Source: Monilinia fructicola (Eukaryota; Ascomycota; Leotiomycetes; Helotiales; Sclerotiniaceae). Taken from it: a DNA stretch of 64,000 bases. Within the stretch, counting starts at the first letter, position 1; each line of letters begins with the position of its first letter. The stretch spans positions 1,178,001 through 1,242,000 of the forward strand of contig VICG01000009.1 in assembly GCA_008692225.1 (NCBI GenBank), read 5' to 3'. Position numbers and translations under genes: made by a program. Under the pieces are notes generated by a model. It was not told the origin of the DNA and searched no databases. It worked only from the letters and a program-made list of their open reading frames with translations. Shown here piece by piece: positions 47,601 through 60,380 of this stretch.

Positions 47601-48227
47601 GCTACACTATACTCTCGACGATTAAAGCTTCAACTTTCTGTATGCATGCATTGTGTGTGTATGTATGTATGTATGTATACATGTATATAGCTACAAACGT
47701 ACTCAATCGAGCATCTACATGCAAGGCACCTTCCAACCCATCGGTACCTTCCCTGTCCACAGATCGATCACCCCCAACATCCATCTCCCCAAGGACGTAC
47801 GATGCTGCACCGTCGCAGTCGAGCCTCTCGAAGCACTGACTTCCTCTGTCTTGCCGTCACACGCCGGCAGCATATCATGCGCGATGCGCTCCAGCAAAGC
47901 AAAGCAAAGCAAAAGCATCGCTCACTCGCCTTTCGTCTCGGTGCCGTAGGGCGACGGACGGACCCTGCATGGTCTGTCTGCGTTCGTCTGATGAATCAGG
48001 AATGAGATTGTGAAATCCCGGTAGGTGGGTTTGTGATGCGTAACTTTTACATTACAGTAGTACTAAGTACAGTACTCCTTATGCACTTTTACTTTTCCCT
48101 CTACTCGGCGAGGGGCAGGGAGAGAGAGAGAGAGTTTTGGGATGCCGAGAATGGGGGAGGGTCTTGGGTGGGGATGCTGGGCAGTACTGTACAGTACAGG
48201 ACTAGGTACTGACTGTACGGTACTGTA

Positions 48228-48453
48228 CTCTCCCCCCGGAATAAATGTTAATTGATGGATCCTCCCCAGTTTCCTTCATCTGATTGGTTATAATCCTTTG
48301 CACAAGCCAGATTTTGATCTTTTAGTTGAATCAGGGTGGAATTTAGCAAATTTTTATCCTTGGGCTGTGGCAAAATCAAGGTCCAATGATAAAAAACTTA
48401 TTTGCTAGATTTATGGGCCGACCCATACTTTAACATTTATTCCGGGGGGAGAG
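48228..48453. mobile_element. 226-bp MITE with perfect 24-bp TIRs
   Basis: Left end CTCTCCCCCCGGAATAAATG and right end, read in reverse, are identical for 24 bases (48228-48251 and 48430-48453). Both sides are flanked by TA (48226-48227 and 48454-48455). The interior is non-coding and includes GATTGGTTATAATCC. The structure is a complete small non-autonomous element. Perfect arms suggest recent insertion and no strong mutation. Confidence 0.85.
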
Positions 48454-51400
48454 TATCATTGGTTGCGTTGCTTGTTCTATTTTCATCAATTGACTTGGGG
48501 GGTTCGGATGATCTCTCAATTTGAGGTGGGGATTGGGTTTTTTCGGTCCCGGCCTAGAACCCTGGGTGGGATCGATCCTGGTCCCTGGATGCTGGTGAAA
48601 GTTTATCTTTTTATACTTTCTTGTTTTTTTCTTCTTTTCCTTTTTGGCTTTGGTCGGATGGGATGCTGCGTTTTGCTGCTGAGTCTTCAGGCTTTGCTTT
48701 AATTGTGCTAGGAGGTTGTGCGGTTATGCGGTTATGTCATTCATTCATTTATTCATTCATTTATTCATTCATTCATTCATTCATTCATTCATTCATTCAT
48801 AAATCCCCTTCACGACACAACAATCTTCAATCTCCAATCCACCATCCCATCCATCCCCAACCCCACGCATAAACCCAATCTTATGCACGCACACAAGCAA
48901 TTACAGTACAATGCTGTCATAACACGCATCCGCATCATCAACTAACTGTACAGTGTACAGTACAGTACAGTACAGCAAAACCCGCCCGAAAATTTCCCTC
49001 TCCCCTTCATCGCAGCCCGGCTTTCCCTTCTTCCCAATCGCAACCCACGACCGAAATTTCGCATCTCACGATCCAGACTCCCGTCGGCCCTCTTCTCTCC
49101 TCTCCTCTCCTCATCTTGCCATGCATGTGCATGCATGCATGCATGTGTGCTCCCCATGCACATCATCTTCTTCATCTACTGTCCTATCCGTACTTACAAT
49201 ACGGTATCGCAGCAAGCAGGGTCCTCACTCAGCCCGACACATATGAATGAATAAATGAATGAATAAATGAACGAACGAACGAATGAATGAATGAATGAAT
49301 GAATGGGCAATTTGATGATGGCGGTCGTGGATTCGTGTCTTGGAAATGGAGGGAGTGCTGGCCTGCTCCCTCGTGGCGGGCTTGTCTGTTTTGGGAGCGA
49401 GCGGGCGTACGGGCTGCGCTGGGCTGGGCTGGGCAGCAATGGGAGGAGGAGATGTCTTGGTTGTTATTATCGTGCGTGGAGGGCTTTGATTGGGATGTGT
49501 GCTGGAACTGTGATTGTTGTGGTTATGGCTATTGTTATTGTTGTGGTATTATTATTGTAAGATATTATAGGAATGGGTGGTGTGATGATGGTAATGGTAA
49601 TGGTAGTAGTAACAGTAATAATAATAACGAAAATAATAATAGCAATGGTAATAATAATAGTAACCGTAATAATCTACCACCATCCCATCCCCTAGAAATC
49701 ATCAGTCCGTCAATCCAATACTGTAATGCCAAATCCCCTCGGGGCATTTGTTATTCATTCTTTCATTCATTCTTTCATCCATTCATCCCATCATTCAATT
49801 GAGAACAAAAAGTACAGTACAGTCAGTCAGTACGCATCGTGGCCCCGCCCTCCAAATCCCAATCTCATGTAAATAAGTGTCCGCCGACACCCTTCCCCGT
49901 TGCGTGACTTGCGTCGCGTCTCGTTTCATTTCATTTCATTTCATTTCGTTTCATTTCGTTGCGTTGCGTTTTCTTTCGTTTCGTTTCGTTTCACGATTCC
50001 TCTGTCGGCTTTTCCGATGCAGGTACCCCCCACCGCGCCATCCAGGGCATGCGTATTGCGCAGTGCCTCTCCATCCATCCATCGCATGAGTAAGCAGCAT
50101 GTGACACCTCCACGACTCCCATGCCAAACGCGCTGATCTGAAAGCCGCCCATCGGGCCATCCACGGCCGCCAGACTAAAACCTAAAAGCCGAGCAGCGGC
50201 GCTCGCGTCGGCGTAATATGAATGGCTGCTTGGCATCTCGGAGTGGCAGATTGCAGTACAGTACGCTCAGATGGTCCGTCTCGTCGCGCGATGGCCTCGT
50301 CGGGCCCCCTGGCCGGATTAAAGTTGGCCAAGCCTGGCGTGGGACTGGCTGCTGTGTGCAAGTGTGTGGGTGTGGGCATGCTCGAGGCGTTGCAGTGAGG
50401 AATGCGGCGCTGGAGACGTCGCGTGGAAGCGGCTGTGGTGAGTCCGCGAGCACTGGTAAGACACGGCTGGGATCTAAGTGCCGGTGCTCGGGCCGCGAGG
50501 TTTCGGCGCCACCGATGCTGCTGGGTATGTACTGTACTGTACTGTACTGTGTATGCGTAGCTGAGCGACATCGAGCTGAGCGAGCGTGATGGCTGAACTG
50601 AGGCGGTGGGGTGTGGCGGTGAACGTGAACGTGACGTGACGTATGGGGCGCTGGAAATGAAGGGGATGGAGAAAGGGTATTCGGCGTCACCGATGAGATG
50701 CCGTCACGATGTCGAGCTGGCTCGTGGTGGGTGGTGCGGTGCAAGATAAAAACGTGGCGGTGGATGGGGCCCTGGGTGTCTCAAATGAGGCGGAAAAAAG
50801 TATCTTTTATGGAATTTCATGGGCTGCGTAACTTATCGCACTTTGGATGCATTCGGCGTCCTAGATGCAACTTAAAGTTGGTGCTATGGGGAGCCATGAG
50901 GTTCGGACCGAGAGGAGGGCATAAAAGTTTAATGGTTGTGAGGTGGGAGGTCACATGAAGGTGGAGCTGGGAGAAATTGACAATATCACGACTCACGAGC
51001 TTTGGCGTTCGTGGTGGGGTTTTGATTTTGAGTTGTGGTCTTTCGTTGCGGTCATGTTGTGTATATCGTTTTTAGCTTTGGGAAGGTACTGGTGATAGGT
51101 GGCTGGATTTCTTTCGGTGCAATTGGATTTTGGCTTTCATGTGTCGGTTGAATACAGGTACAGTATGGGTTTGAATCACCCCAACGACCCTGAACTGGGG
51201 ATTTTTTTAGTCCCCAAAACTTTATAGAGGGGTGGTGATCTTGATGTGGAGGAGGAATAGTAGATGCACTTAGTAAAGAGGGTCTATATCTTTTTATCTG
51301 AAATTTGATGGGAGATCCTTGGTGGAAGAGAATTGGTGTTATCTTCCCTCTCGACGGCGGAGTAAATAGAATACAACTTCGGGAGAAAAGAATGAATCGA

Positions 51401-54400
51401 AATAAAATGAACACATTGTAGATCGTTTTAGAAATGGGAGTAGAGGGTAACTCAAAGATACGAAGATCTGTATTTTCCATTCAGAGATAAAAGGTTTTTG
51501 TGTTCTGTTACCTAATACACGGATGTCTTTCTGAAAGGAAGAACGGTTTCTTGATACCAAGGTCATGATGGGGAACCGAAACTAGATTCCTGAGGTGGAA
51601 CTTTTTCCGTCGATGCATTCTATGCATGATGTCTCTTCTTATCATGGCCATGACTACAAGTTTCATGGTGGCAGCGGCCAATCGCTAATGAGTGCCGGTG
51701 CGGAGTGCCTTATTCTCACGCTGGGTGTTGTATTACACTCGCTTCTCGATCTCTAAATCCCAAAGACATTCTCGGTTCTGCTCTCCGCAGGGCTTGGATA
51801 TGGAGATAAGAAGAGGAAGCATGAAGTTATTGGACCTTTGTGCCCTTGTCGTGGAGAAACGATGCAAGTATCCCCGCCGATGTCTCGGGCGTGGCGCAAT
51901 GCTAGGCATGCGTTCAATATACTAGAGTTGTTGAATTATACGAGATGAAACCAGTTGGTAAAAATTACAACCATGTACATACATCTGGATTCTTCGTTTA
52001 TGTTCGAGCTGAAATGCAACATTGATTCATTGGGAAATGGCCAAAGCCTTCGGGGCATCTTACATTTATACCAAATAGTACCACGCTGGTTGAACTGTTC
52101 TTATGATGTGAAATGTTGCTGCTTTGGCTTTGACATTTGGAGCAAATTTAATAGTGTAAATGAATAGAGTATAGATGAAAGTGCTAGGTCGTCTCCAACC
52201 ACAGGAGAAATGCATGCAGCGACGGTAAACTGCTTTCGAAATCTTATCATGCATGATTCTACAACGCATGATTGTTCCGAGTCAACACTCTTTCGCTAGA
52301 TAATAATGAGTGAAGAATCTATACATGACATTGAAGTCTCATAGTAGCGGTCATAGCCATGGGGTTTTCAAGTGCAGTTCTTTGGTCCTCAGTTCATTGC
52401 AGAGCTCGTTTACCATTTCTGAAGACTGGAAATGGGGAAAGCTCTTGGAATCCGATGGACAGCGAGAAAGGGGGCCGTGTATAGTACTATTGATGTTTTA
52501 GGCCTTGTTTGAGATATATACAGGTACCCAGGAACTTTCTCAACATCTATATATCGACATTCTTGCTTGAAATCCTTGGATGTGGTTTGGAGGACAGGTA
52601 AAAGCCTTCACGCTCATTGTTCAATTGCAACAAGTATCATAGTCATGGGCCCCCTATCTGGACAAGTGAACCAAGATTCTAGAAGAAAATAAAAATGGAA
52701 GTTGTGATAATCGACGAAATGGCTTCGCTACTGCTATTCAAACTAATAAGCGTCGTACAAGGCCTGCCTACCTAGATTTCAGGACTACCTAGGCTTGGGA
52801 GCTATGAGACAGGGGCGAAGATATTAAATTTGGGATTCGAACATCCATTAGGTATCTATGTTAAAATAGAGAGCTACTAGTCACTGACTCCTCAACTCTC
52901 CTGGAGCTTACAAGAAGCCCCATCAAGTCAATCAAGACAAAATAGAGAATAAAATACTGAGGAGTTTGTTTGATTAGTTTTATGGTGGCTAATAGGACAC
53001 AGGAAACTCCTCCGTAGATTGGGAATAAAGAAAGAGGCTTAATTCTATCCCATCCTAGGGAGAAAATGATTCTGCGGTACCAAAGTATGAGGTATGGGAA
53101 CAGCTGGAGAGTTCGCAACTAGAAATTAACTCTACTTATCTTCTAATCTTTACACTTGAATTTTGCACTGTAATAAGCTTTCGTATTCTCAATTTGTTAC
53201 GGTTCGCAGGAGGGACCAATGAAGTTTTGGTTGTTGTCATGGCGTAACCATTGTTCTTGGAATGATGAAAGTGATACATGAGGGTGACGCAACGAGGGAA
53301 TGATTTGCAACGAAGAAAACTGGCTATTCCCATTCCCATTACATTCACGGTATAGAAGCCATTTTGTGGGCGATTTTCAATTAAGCTGGAGGTTTTAAAC
53401 ATGGATACTCCAAAGTACGTCGCGCACCTTTTCTCAATCATACTGTAATGATATTCGCAATACGCAAAGACATCGAGACTCTGACAAAGAGGCTTGTATC
53501 TACCGCGGGACGTGATATCTTCAAATAGAAAGAATGAAGTATGGGATTATTCGTGTCCATTTCTAGAGGAAGGCATGATGGAGTCATTATGGGGGTTTTT
53601 GAAATGTCACTTACCAACCCTACATGGTATATCATAAATCAAGGGTATCAAGCGATATATAAATTGCAAATGATGATCTGCCCAGGATACTACCCTCCGA
53701 TTCTCTACCATTATACCACTTTGGAATCAGTTCACCGAGCAGAATAATACTGGAGATCTAACGATGGCAATTCAGAAGACGTAGTAAACAGTTTATGGAC
53801 AGGCTCGAATGAAAGGACTCCTTCCCTCAAGCTTGTAACTTCGTAACAGCAACAGTGGGAGGAAGTTGATAACGTGGGTATATTTCTCCGCTGCAATCCT
53901 AGAGCTAGCATGTATGCTCAACTCTATTGCATCATTTTAACTATTGTAATCAGATGCACTGAAGATAGATTGCAAGGGTGTTTGAGCAAACGAAGACGTC
54001 GAATAATTTGCAAAAACAGTTGCTAATATTTGCAGAGAAGAGATGAGAGAAACAACGATGGAACCGAATATCGTGCTTACACTTTTTGTAACACAAAGGA
54101 ATCGCCTTGCACTAAACATGCATGAAGATGGGGAAGACTTCTTCTTCACTAACACAATCAAAGTGGCCTGAATGTCAAGAGACTTGATAATTTCGAAGCA
54201 AGTTCGAGCCAGACATCCAAGTCTTTCCACGCTTCTGAAGGGTTCATTTTTTAACAGACACTATATCTGATATCGATACATCCTGGCCAATGTCTCGAAC
54301 TCTTCACACAATTTCTCGTACATAATGCTATCATAACCACAACTAGCATGAACGAAAGACTATTTATTCTATGCGAGTGGAATTCGATAATCAAACACTA

Positions 54401-55150
54401 CCTAGTAGAGTAGAGCAGGTATTAAACGCATCCAAGATCTAGAGTGAAAGGGATGGTAGATATCGATTGCAATTGGCGGCAAACGGATGGTTCATCTGTA
54501 AGCACCGACTAACTCTGCATTGAGACTAGCTGTAAGGTTATAAGGGGATAGGCGCTCGCTGTCTTTCCTTATCTCTCCAACGTTTTCATCCCCTGCAGCT
54601 GGTATATAGATATATATCGTCACATCACACCACACCACACCACACAAACAAAAATTATCACAAGTTTTCACGATGAAGGTAACATTGTTAATGGACTCCT
54701 GTTGGCATGTCGATAAACCCCATGGCTTTGAGCTGCATGAAGAAAGCCACGAATGGTACCTTACTCTTCCTCGTTCCAAAGGACAAAGCAACATCGCCAT
54801 CGAGAGGGTCTCTTGCGTGATCGAACTCTGAACTTCGACACAAAATAATAATATAAAGCCATGAGATGATCCTCATTTGGAGGATCTCATTTGCTTCTCT
54901 GTTTTTTCATTCTCCGTCATTTCATCAAATGATTACGATACAAGATACGATATAGACGAAGAATATGTATGATCGAATGCAATTATTCCATGCTAGTTAA
55001 TAGATAGGTAAGTCATTACAGTATTAAGGGTCAAAAATTAATTTTAGACTCATGCACATCAGTTTTGTTTCCATCCCCATTTCCATTTTCAAGAATATTT
55101 CATTATTACAACCTTCCTTCCCTGTCATGTATATCACTCTTTTCTATCGC
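48454..55150. other. Gene desert, eastern part
   Basis: No supported gene. The western half has CATT, GAAT and TTTCATTTCG tracts (48735-48800, 49240-49300, 49920-49995) and GTACTGTAC clusters. From about 51.3 kb the composition becomes AT-richer, with only short frames lacking family resemblance. The last part is upstream and downstream sequence of the CFEM gene. Confidence 0.5.
48735..48800. repeat. (CATT)n microsatellite
   Basis: About fifteen CATT tetramers with TTAT variants. A related inverse (GAAT)n occurs at 49243-49302. Confidence 0.9.
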
Positions 55151-55837
55151 CTAAAGGGCAAAGACGGCCGCAATACCGATGACCAGAGCACTTCCTAGGC
55201 CTGCTTTGACTTGAGCCCCAGAGCCGGTATATGGAACGGTCGATGTTGCGGGTGCAGTAGGCTTGGTAGTGTTGGAGCCCACGCCGCCAGTTGGTGAAGC
55301 TACACCTGATGTGATGACAACTGATGATATTGGGGTCGAGGCATGGGAAGACACAGGTGTTGAGGCGGGGGTTGAGGCTGGGGAAGAGATGGCAGAAGAT
55401 TCAGAAGCGGATGAAGGAGCAACAGCGCTAGATGATGGGACTGCTGCAGAGCTGCTCGGTTCGACAGCTGAAGATGATGCAACAGAGCTAGCAGAAGTTG
55501 GTGCCGTGGAGGAAGAGGCAGGAAGAGCCGCACATGCAGCAGCGGCAGCGGATTGAACGGCTACAAGAGACGTTAGTCAGATTAGATGGGAGGTTCAAAG
55601 GTACTACTCACTCAACGCAACTGTGAGACCACATTTCTCAATAACACAATTTGTAGCAGCGGTTTGAATCTTTGAAACATTATCAGCCTGGCATTGGCAA
55701 GCTGTATCAGAAGCTCCACAAGTAGTGGATGATTTGACTGCATCTGCGATGCAAGGTTGGGCACAAGCTGGAATTGCACTGTCTTGAGCAATAGCCAAGC
55801 TGGCGAGAGCCAAGAGTCCGAAAGCTTTGAATTGCAT
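55151..55837 (-). CDS. CFEM-domain GPI-anchored protein
   Basis: Two exons, complement(join(55151..55560,55612..55837)), give an intact 211-residue protein; the 51-bp intron (GTGAGT...TTGTAG) splices as VALT-VQS. Residues 1-17 are a signal peptide. The CFEM domain follows with its eight cysteines in order: CAQPC, TTC, TACQC, NC, EKC and AAC. GASDTACQCQ carries the Asp that in characterised CFEM proteins contributes to haem binding. A long Ser/Ala/Pro/Thr-rich stalk leads to a hydrophobic C-terminus (ALVIGIAAVFAL) with a typical GPI signal. CFEM proteins act at the cell surface in iron or haem capture, adhesion or host interaction; which applies here is unknown. Confidence 0.95.
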
Positions 55838-58800
55838 CTTGTCTGGTCTTTGGTATAAGGAATGCCTTAAAACGAGTGATTGGCAACAAGAACGATTGTT
55901 GATACGCAGAGAGTTTTGAATTTTCGTTCTCAGTGATCGATTAAAAAGTCACTCAGAGCTGCAGATGTCCATACTTATATATCTATGAATAAGACTAATA
56001 CGAGAGTCAATTTAGAAAGATGTTCCATGAACGTCCAATTACTCCACACTTTCTGTAGGAAATGATCAGCCAAGAGAAGAAGAACTTCTAATTTCCTCTT
56101 TCGTACCAATGCCCGTTGATGGTGCCAATGAGCAACAAACAGGGTATTGAGTCAGCTTGGAGAAACGCAGCAACTGTTGCGGAGAACACTGTTGAATCGA
56201 ACCGAGATGATATCAAAAAGCATTGAATATGCGACAAGGGGGCTTCCTACATGACCACTAAAGATGTAGCAAGTGTTATGTACACAGCGCAACGTATTGC
56301 AGTGATTGGATATTGCGGTTCGTCGGATTGCCTTCTTGTTGTGATGCAGGAACAATATGACTAGCATCTACTTCCGAAATAGTCCTCCAATGGTACACTG
56401 TATCAAAGTCTATACAGGTGTGGCGAATACTCAATGGTTCGTATTCCTTTCTGTGGAAAAATAGAGGCGGGTATATTTATTGGCATCGTTCTGATTGGGG
56501 CGAAGTCTGGGGATTCTGGGGTATGTCAAGGGTCATTATGCGCAATTCGGGGTAACATCAGTCTATACCATATTGGCACTTACCTCCGATGCCGAGGAAC
56601 AATTATTTTTGACATCTGATATCACCACCCGGGTACGCTACCGAGATTCCGAACTCAAGCTTGTTGTTACAAAGGGCAATCAGGCCTTATTTGTTGCTTC
56701 CCTCACAGCTTTTGCTTCATATTATTCCCGACTGCATGCACTCATCCGAATACCAGAGATTTAAATAATCTCCCTCGATGCAAGGGATCGCAGAATACAC
56801 AAACAGGAATTCTAAGCTGACGAGAAGATAGAAGTAAGCCCTTGTGTTTGGACGAATCAACGCCACGTAAAGCTTTACCACCACCAACAATTAATCGGCC
56901 CTGCTAACTCTGTGCAAGTGTACGCTTTCGGAATACCCAACGGACCCTAATGAAATCTCTGTACCGGGGCCCTAGCATCCTTCTTTATTGATGTGCATTT
57001 ACAGAACGAATCGGATTTACATTACCAAAACTCGAGTCTGAAATTATCCCGGCTTCTAGTATCTACCTCGTACACATGAATCTGGACCCTGGGGGCTGGG
57101 AGATTTCTGTCGAATCAAGAAGGTGTCATACGACCTTTATTTTCTATTATATAATTATAACGGAGATCTGCAATCATTCAGCGATGGTGGTAATTTGCAT
57201 ACCATGATCTTGAGCTCTTTAATGTCGGTTGTGAAGCTTTGAAAAATCTTAATCTTGGATGAAAAGAGCATAGAGTTTTCGTTGACCACAATTGTGCACA
57301 CTGAGTTACACTTCTGGCACTTGATCTACGGTACTAACTGGCCGAAATGTTATAAGCTTTGCGGAGAAGCCCGAGTTTAGTGCTCGAAGTAGATGATCAT
57401 GAAGATGACGTGGTTGAACCGCTTTCGCATGTTACTCAACTTGAAATTGACTTAGTCTGTGACGAGCAAATGTTTCGAAAAAATCCTTTATCGATATCAA
57501 GATGGGTAAAAGTTTACCTACAACCCAGAGGTAGTTGCGTAGTTCACCCCTCTAAACAAAATATTCGACATCTCAGCATCGGCACGGCTCAGAGTTCCAT
57601 TATTCGTCGCTTGAGATTGCAGAATTTTTCCTCCCAATATCTTACTATTGTTGAGTATTTGAAGTGGTTATTATTCTCCTAGCCCTACATGTCCGACATG
57701 TGTCCTCCCTGCAAATCTTAAGCACGAGGCAAATCAGCGACAAATTATTCCAAAACAAACCAATCTTTCAACTCCTGGAATCAAATCTAAACAACGATTT
57801 TCAACTGCGTTATTATATTATTGTATCGCAAAACAGATTCGTGACATCGTTGTGTACTCTATTAGTGGCGATGGCTTTGATAACTTGGCGTACAAACAAC
57901 ATTGGTTGAGAAGGTTTAATTTCGACTCAGCTAGCCATGTTGCTGTTCTGCGAGAAATTCTCATGCTCAAACATCTTTGCGTAGCCATGAGAAGTACCGC
58001 GACTAGATCGAACTATTCCAAAAGATGAGTTCTTTAAAGTAATCAAACACTCAACTGGCTTGCTCTTTTTCATTGCGTTAAGCCATGTGGCACCCTTTTT
58101 CATTGGTTGGTGTCGCCAGGTCATACTATTCTCCCTGTTCTTCTCGGTGCTACATACAGGTTGTCAGCATTCTATCTCTCCTTCAATCTATGTATCTATA
58201 TATACCTTGCTGTGTATGGTGCAATGCCATATTTTTTGAAAAACTTATTCTTCTTTGACATTTTTCTCTGCATCACTGTCTTACTACTAACAAAATCGAT
58301 CCCGCCCCTGTTTATATCTGCTGTAGATTCCATGTTCAAGTCGTGCCGCTCGCTTCCATCAATACTGCATTCATGTCGGCACCTTTCACCTATATTTTCG
58401 AGATGATTTGAACGTCCGGACCAAAACTGGAAGGATGGTCTGTTAGGGAAGTCTCGATTATCGTCAAGTTCTGGTGCGGAATGACCACAAAGATGTCTAG
58501 AGATGTTCATCGTCTAGATCTTTTCGAAGATCAATGCTCGGATATTCTTTAGTGAATAGTGAGAATATGGCCCAGGAAAATTTTTCATTGAAACAACTCA
58601 GACAATCCTCTACCATAAATACAAAATGCTTCAGAATCCATGTGGATATAGCATCAAAGTGCTGGTTATATGGCATAATGTTATAAATTTAGCGCATGAC
58701 AGTGCACAGTGCATAGTTGCCTTGGCTTTCCTCCTCTCCTATTTGCTGGCAGAACGGATAGGGCAGTGTCTGTGCTTGCCAGTGCATGGATTAGTTCAAT

Positions 58801-59279
58801 GAATGTTGAGGGGCAAGGTTCTCTTCAAACAGCGCTGGAGTTTAGCATCTTAATTGTTCATGCTATATACCACCAAGGCGAATAAGATTTACTTTTCAAG
58901 CCGGAATTCTTGATCTCTCTCATGTTAAGTTTCGTTCAATGTTTGAACGGTGAATTTTCGTCCCATAACAAACTACTACAGAGATCCGCATTGATGAGTT
59001 CTTATGTCCACCTGTCAATAATTCAAGAATTATGGTTTATAACTCTGGTAGGAGCTTTATTTTTACTTTGGTTCCCGCTGGCACAGACAATTATACTAAA
59101 GAAAAAGTAAGTATATTGCGGGACAATATACCAGATCGTCATCATCCGTTCGATTTTCTACATCTTTACATCTTAATCTTCCGTAATATTTTCTCCCTCT
59201 ATTTTGTTAAGACGCCCTTGATGGGTTAACAACTACAATTTATTCTAATGTCTTGTTTTCTTCTCGCTGGGCGGAGGAT
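55838..59279. other. Intergenic, no supported gene
   Basis: Scattered short frames, including a possible pair at 56434-56764 that would need a frame change, show no recognisable family. The CFEM promoter lies in the first few hundred bases. Confidence 0.45.
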
Positions 59280-60380
59280 ATGTATATCTCATCAAGAGTT
59301 TTTGGAAGCAATATGAACAGAAGGGACGAAGATCAGAGTGAGGATAGTCCTTATGGTATACCTCGATCTTCTAGTAATTATGGAACGACTAGTAATAATA
59401 ATATTCCTCCCACTTCAACAAGCCTAGACCTTCCCGCAATCGCATTACCTTCTGACACCCGCCCCAATATCAACCCTCATCTGCTCGAATCATCAAACAA
59501 AGTCTTGACCAAGGCGCTATAATTGGTATTATAATCGCAGTAGTAATAATCGTTTTCTTTATCACGGGTATTATCGACGTCCTTCTCCTTTCCTCACGCG
59601 TACAAGCTACTCTATCGAAGAAAACCGCTCGATTTCTCGAACATTATAATCGACCACCATCCCGATTCCCTCAACCCCAATGGAACTCCAAATTTGACTC
59701 AAAACCCCTACCCACCATCCCTGATCCAGCGTACTTCTCTCAAGATATTCGTCCTTCTGAAAAACGCCATAGTTTCAATTCCGGATACTCATCGCGATAC
59801 TCCAGGTCCGGAATGACTGTCTATGGAACGGACTACGGAGGCATGAGAACGGGATATGCAAAGAGTTTTGTGCCGACTATTGCGCGGCGATCCTGGGACG
59901 ATGATACGTCATCTTTTCATGACGAGATACACACGTCCATTTGACGAGGGTGTTCGACCCGGGACAGGAGTAGGGCAATGGGAAGATGCCGCTGATGCGG
60001 AATGGTCTTCGCGGTACGAAGACTCGATATACACAGACGATGGGGTGGGAAATCCGCTTCCGAATCCAAACCATGGCTGGAGAGTCTGGGATGAGGAAAC
60101 TATCGTCGGAACAGGAAAGGGCATGGGGTCGGGAGTGGTTAAGAGGAGTAAAACGGATGTCAGGACTTACAGAGGCAAAATCAAGGCGGGAATGGGTGTT
60201 CAGAAAAGACACACGATGATTTTCGTGAGGGAGGTGGAGGAAGTCAGGAGGGCGATGGAGTTGCAGGAGCAGCAGGAGGAGAGGGACAGGGTTAATTTTG
60301 AGATTTATAGGAGGTTTTGGAGGGAGGGGGCGAGGAAAAAGAAGGGGGGTAGGGGGGAGAGTGTGCTTACGTTTAGGTGA
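59280..60380 (+). CDS. Single-pass membrane protein of unknown function (frame broken)
   Basis: From the first ATG at 59280 (a second in-frame ATG is at 59313) the trace covers about 365 residues with frame changes near 59497-59502 and 59938-59943. The N-terminal 75 residues are Ser/Asn/Pro-rich with no signal peptide. A strong transmembrane segment, GAIIGIIIAVVIIVFFITG, follows. The C-terminal part is charged, with tyrosines (TVYGTDYGGMRTGY), a Trp-rich stretch (NHGWRVWDEETIVG), and a basic Glu-rich helix (VEEVRRAMELQEQQEERDR). No family is recognised. The arrangement suggests an N-out, C-in anchored protein with a cytosolic tail of about 250 residues. Both frame changes look like single-base errors. 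Confidence 0.65.

Larger units (their letters stand above)
37953..48227. other. Gene desert, western part
   Basis: No coding sequence can be supported on either strand over about 10 kb. Frames of 100-210 codons exist but are low-complexity or lack any family signal. Content includes a degenerate GACTTGGATT-type repeat (38930-39100), CCTA/GTAGG tracts (39215-39420), pyrimidine tracts (40790-40900), (AATC)n at 41014-41085 and (CCTA)n near 41930. Between 43 and 48 kb the base composition is GC-richer, with many GTACTGTAC-type clusters. A regulatory or non-coding RNA role is possible but not shown. Confidence 0.5.

Noticed and set aside
39000..49300. Tandem repeats considered as a CRISPR array
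   Set aside because: Repeats are contiguous short tandem units without unique spacers, and the genome is eukaryotic.
51160..51200. GGGTTTGAATCACCCC considered as a tRNA T-arm
   Set aside because: No matching acceptor, D or anticodon arms around it.
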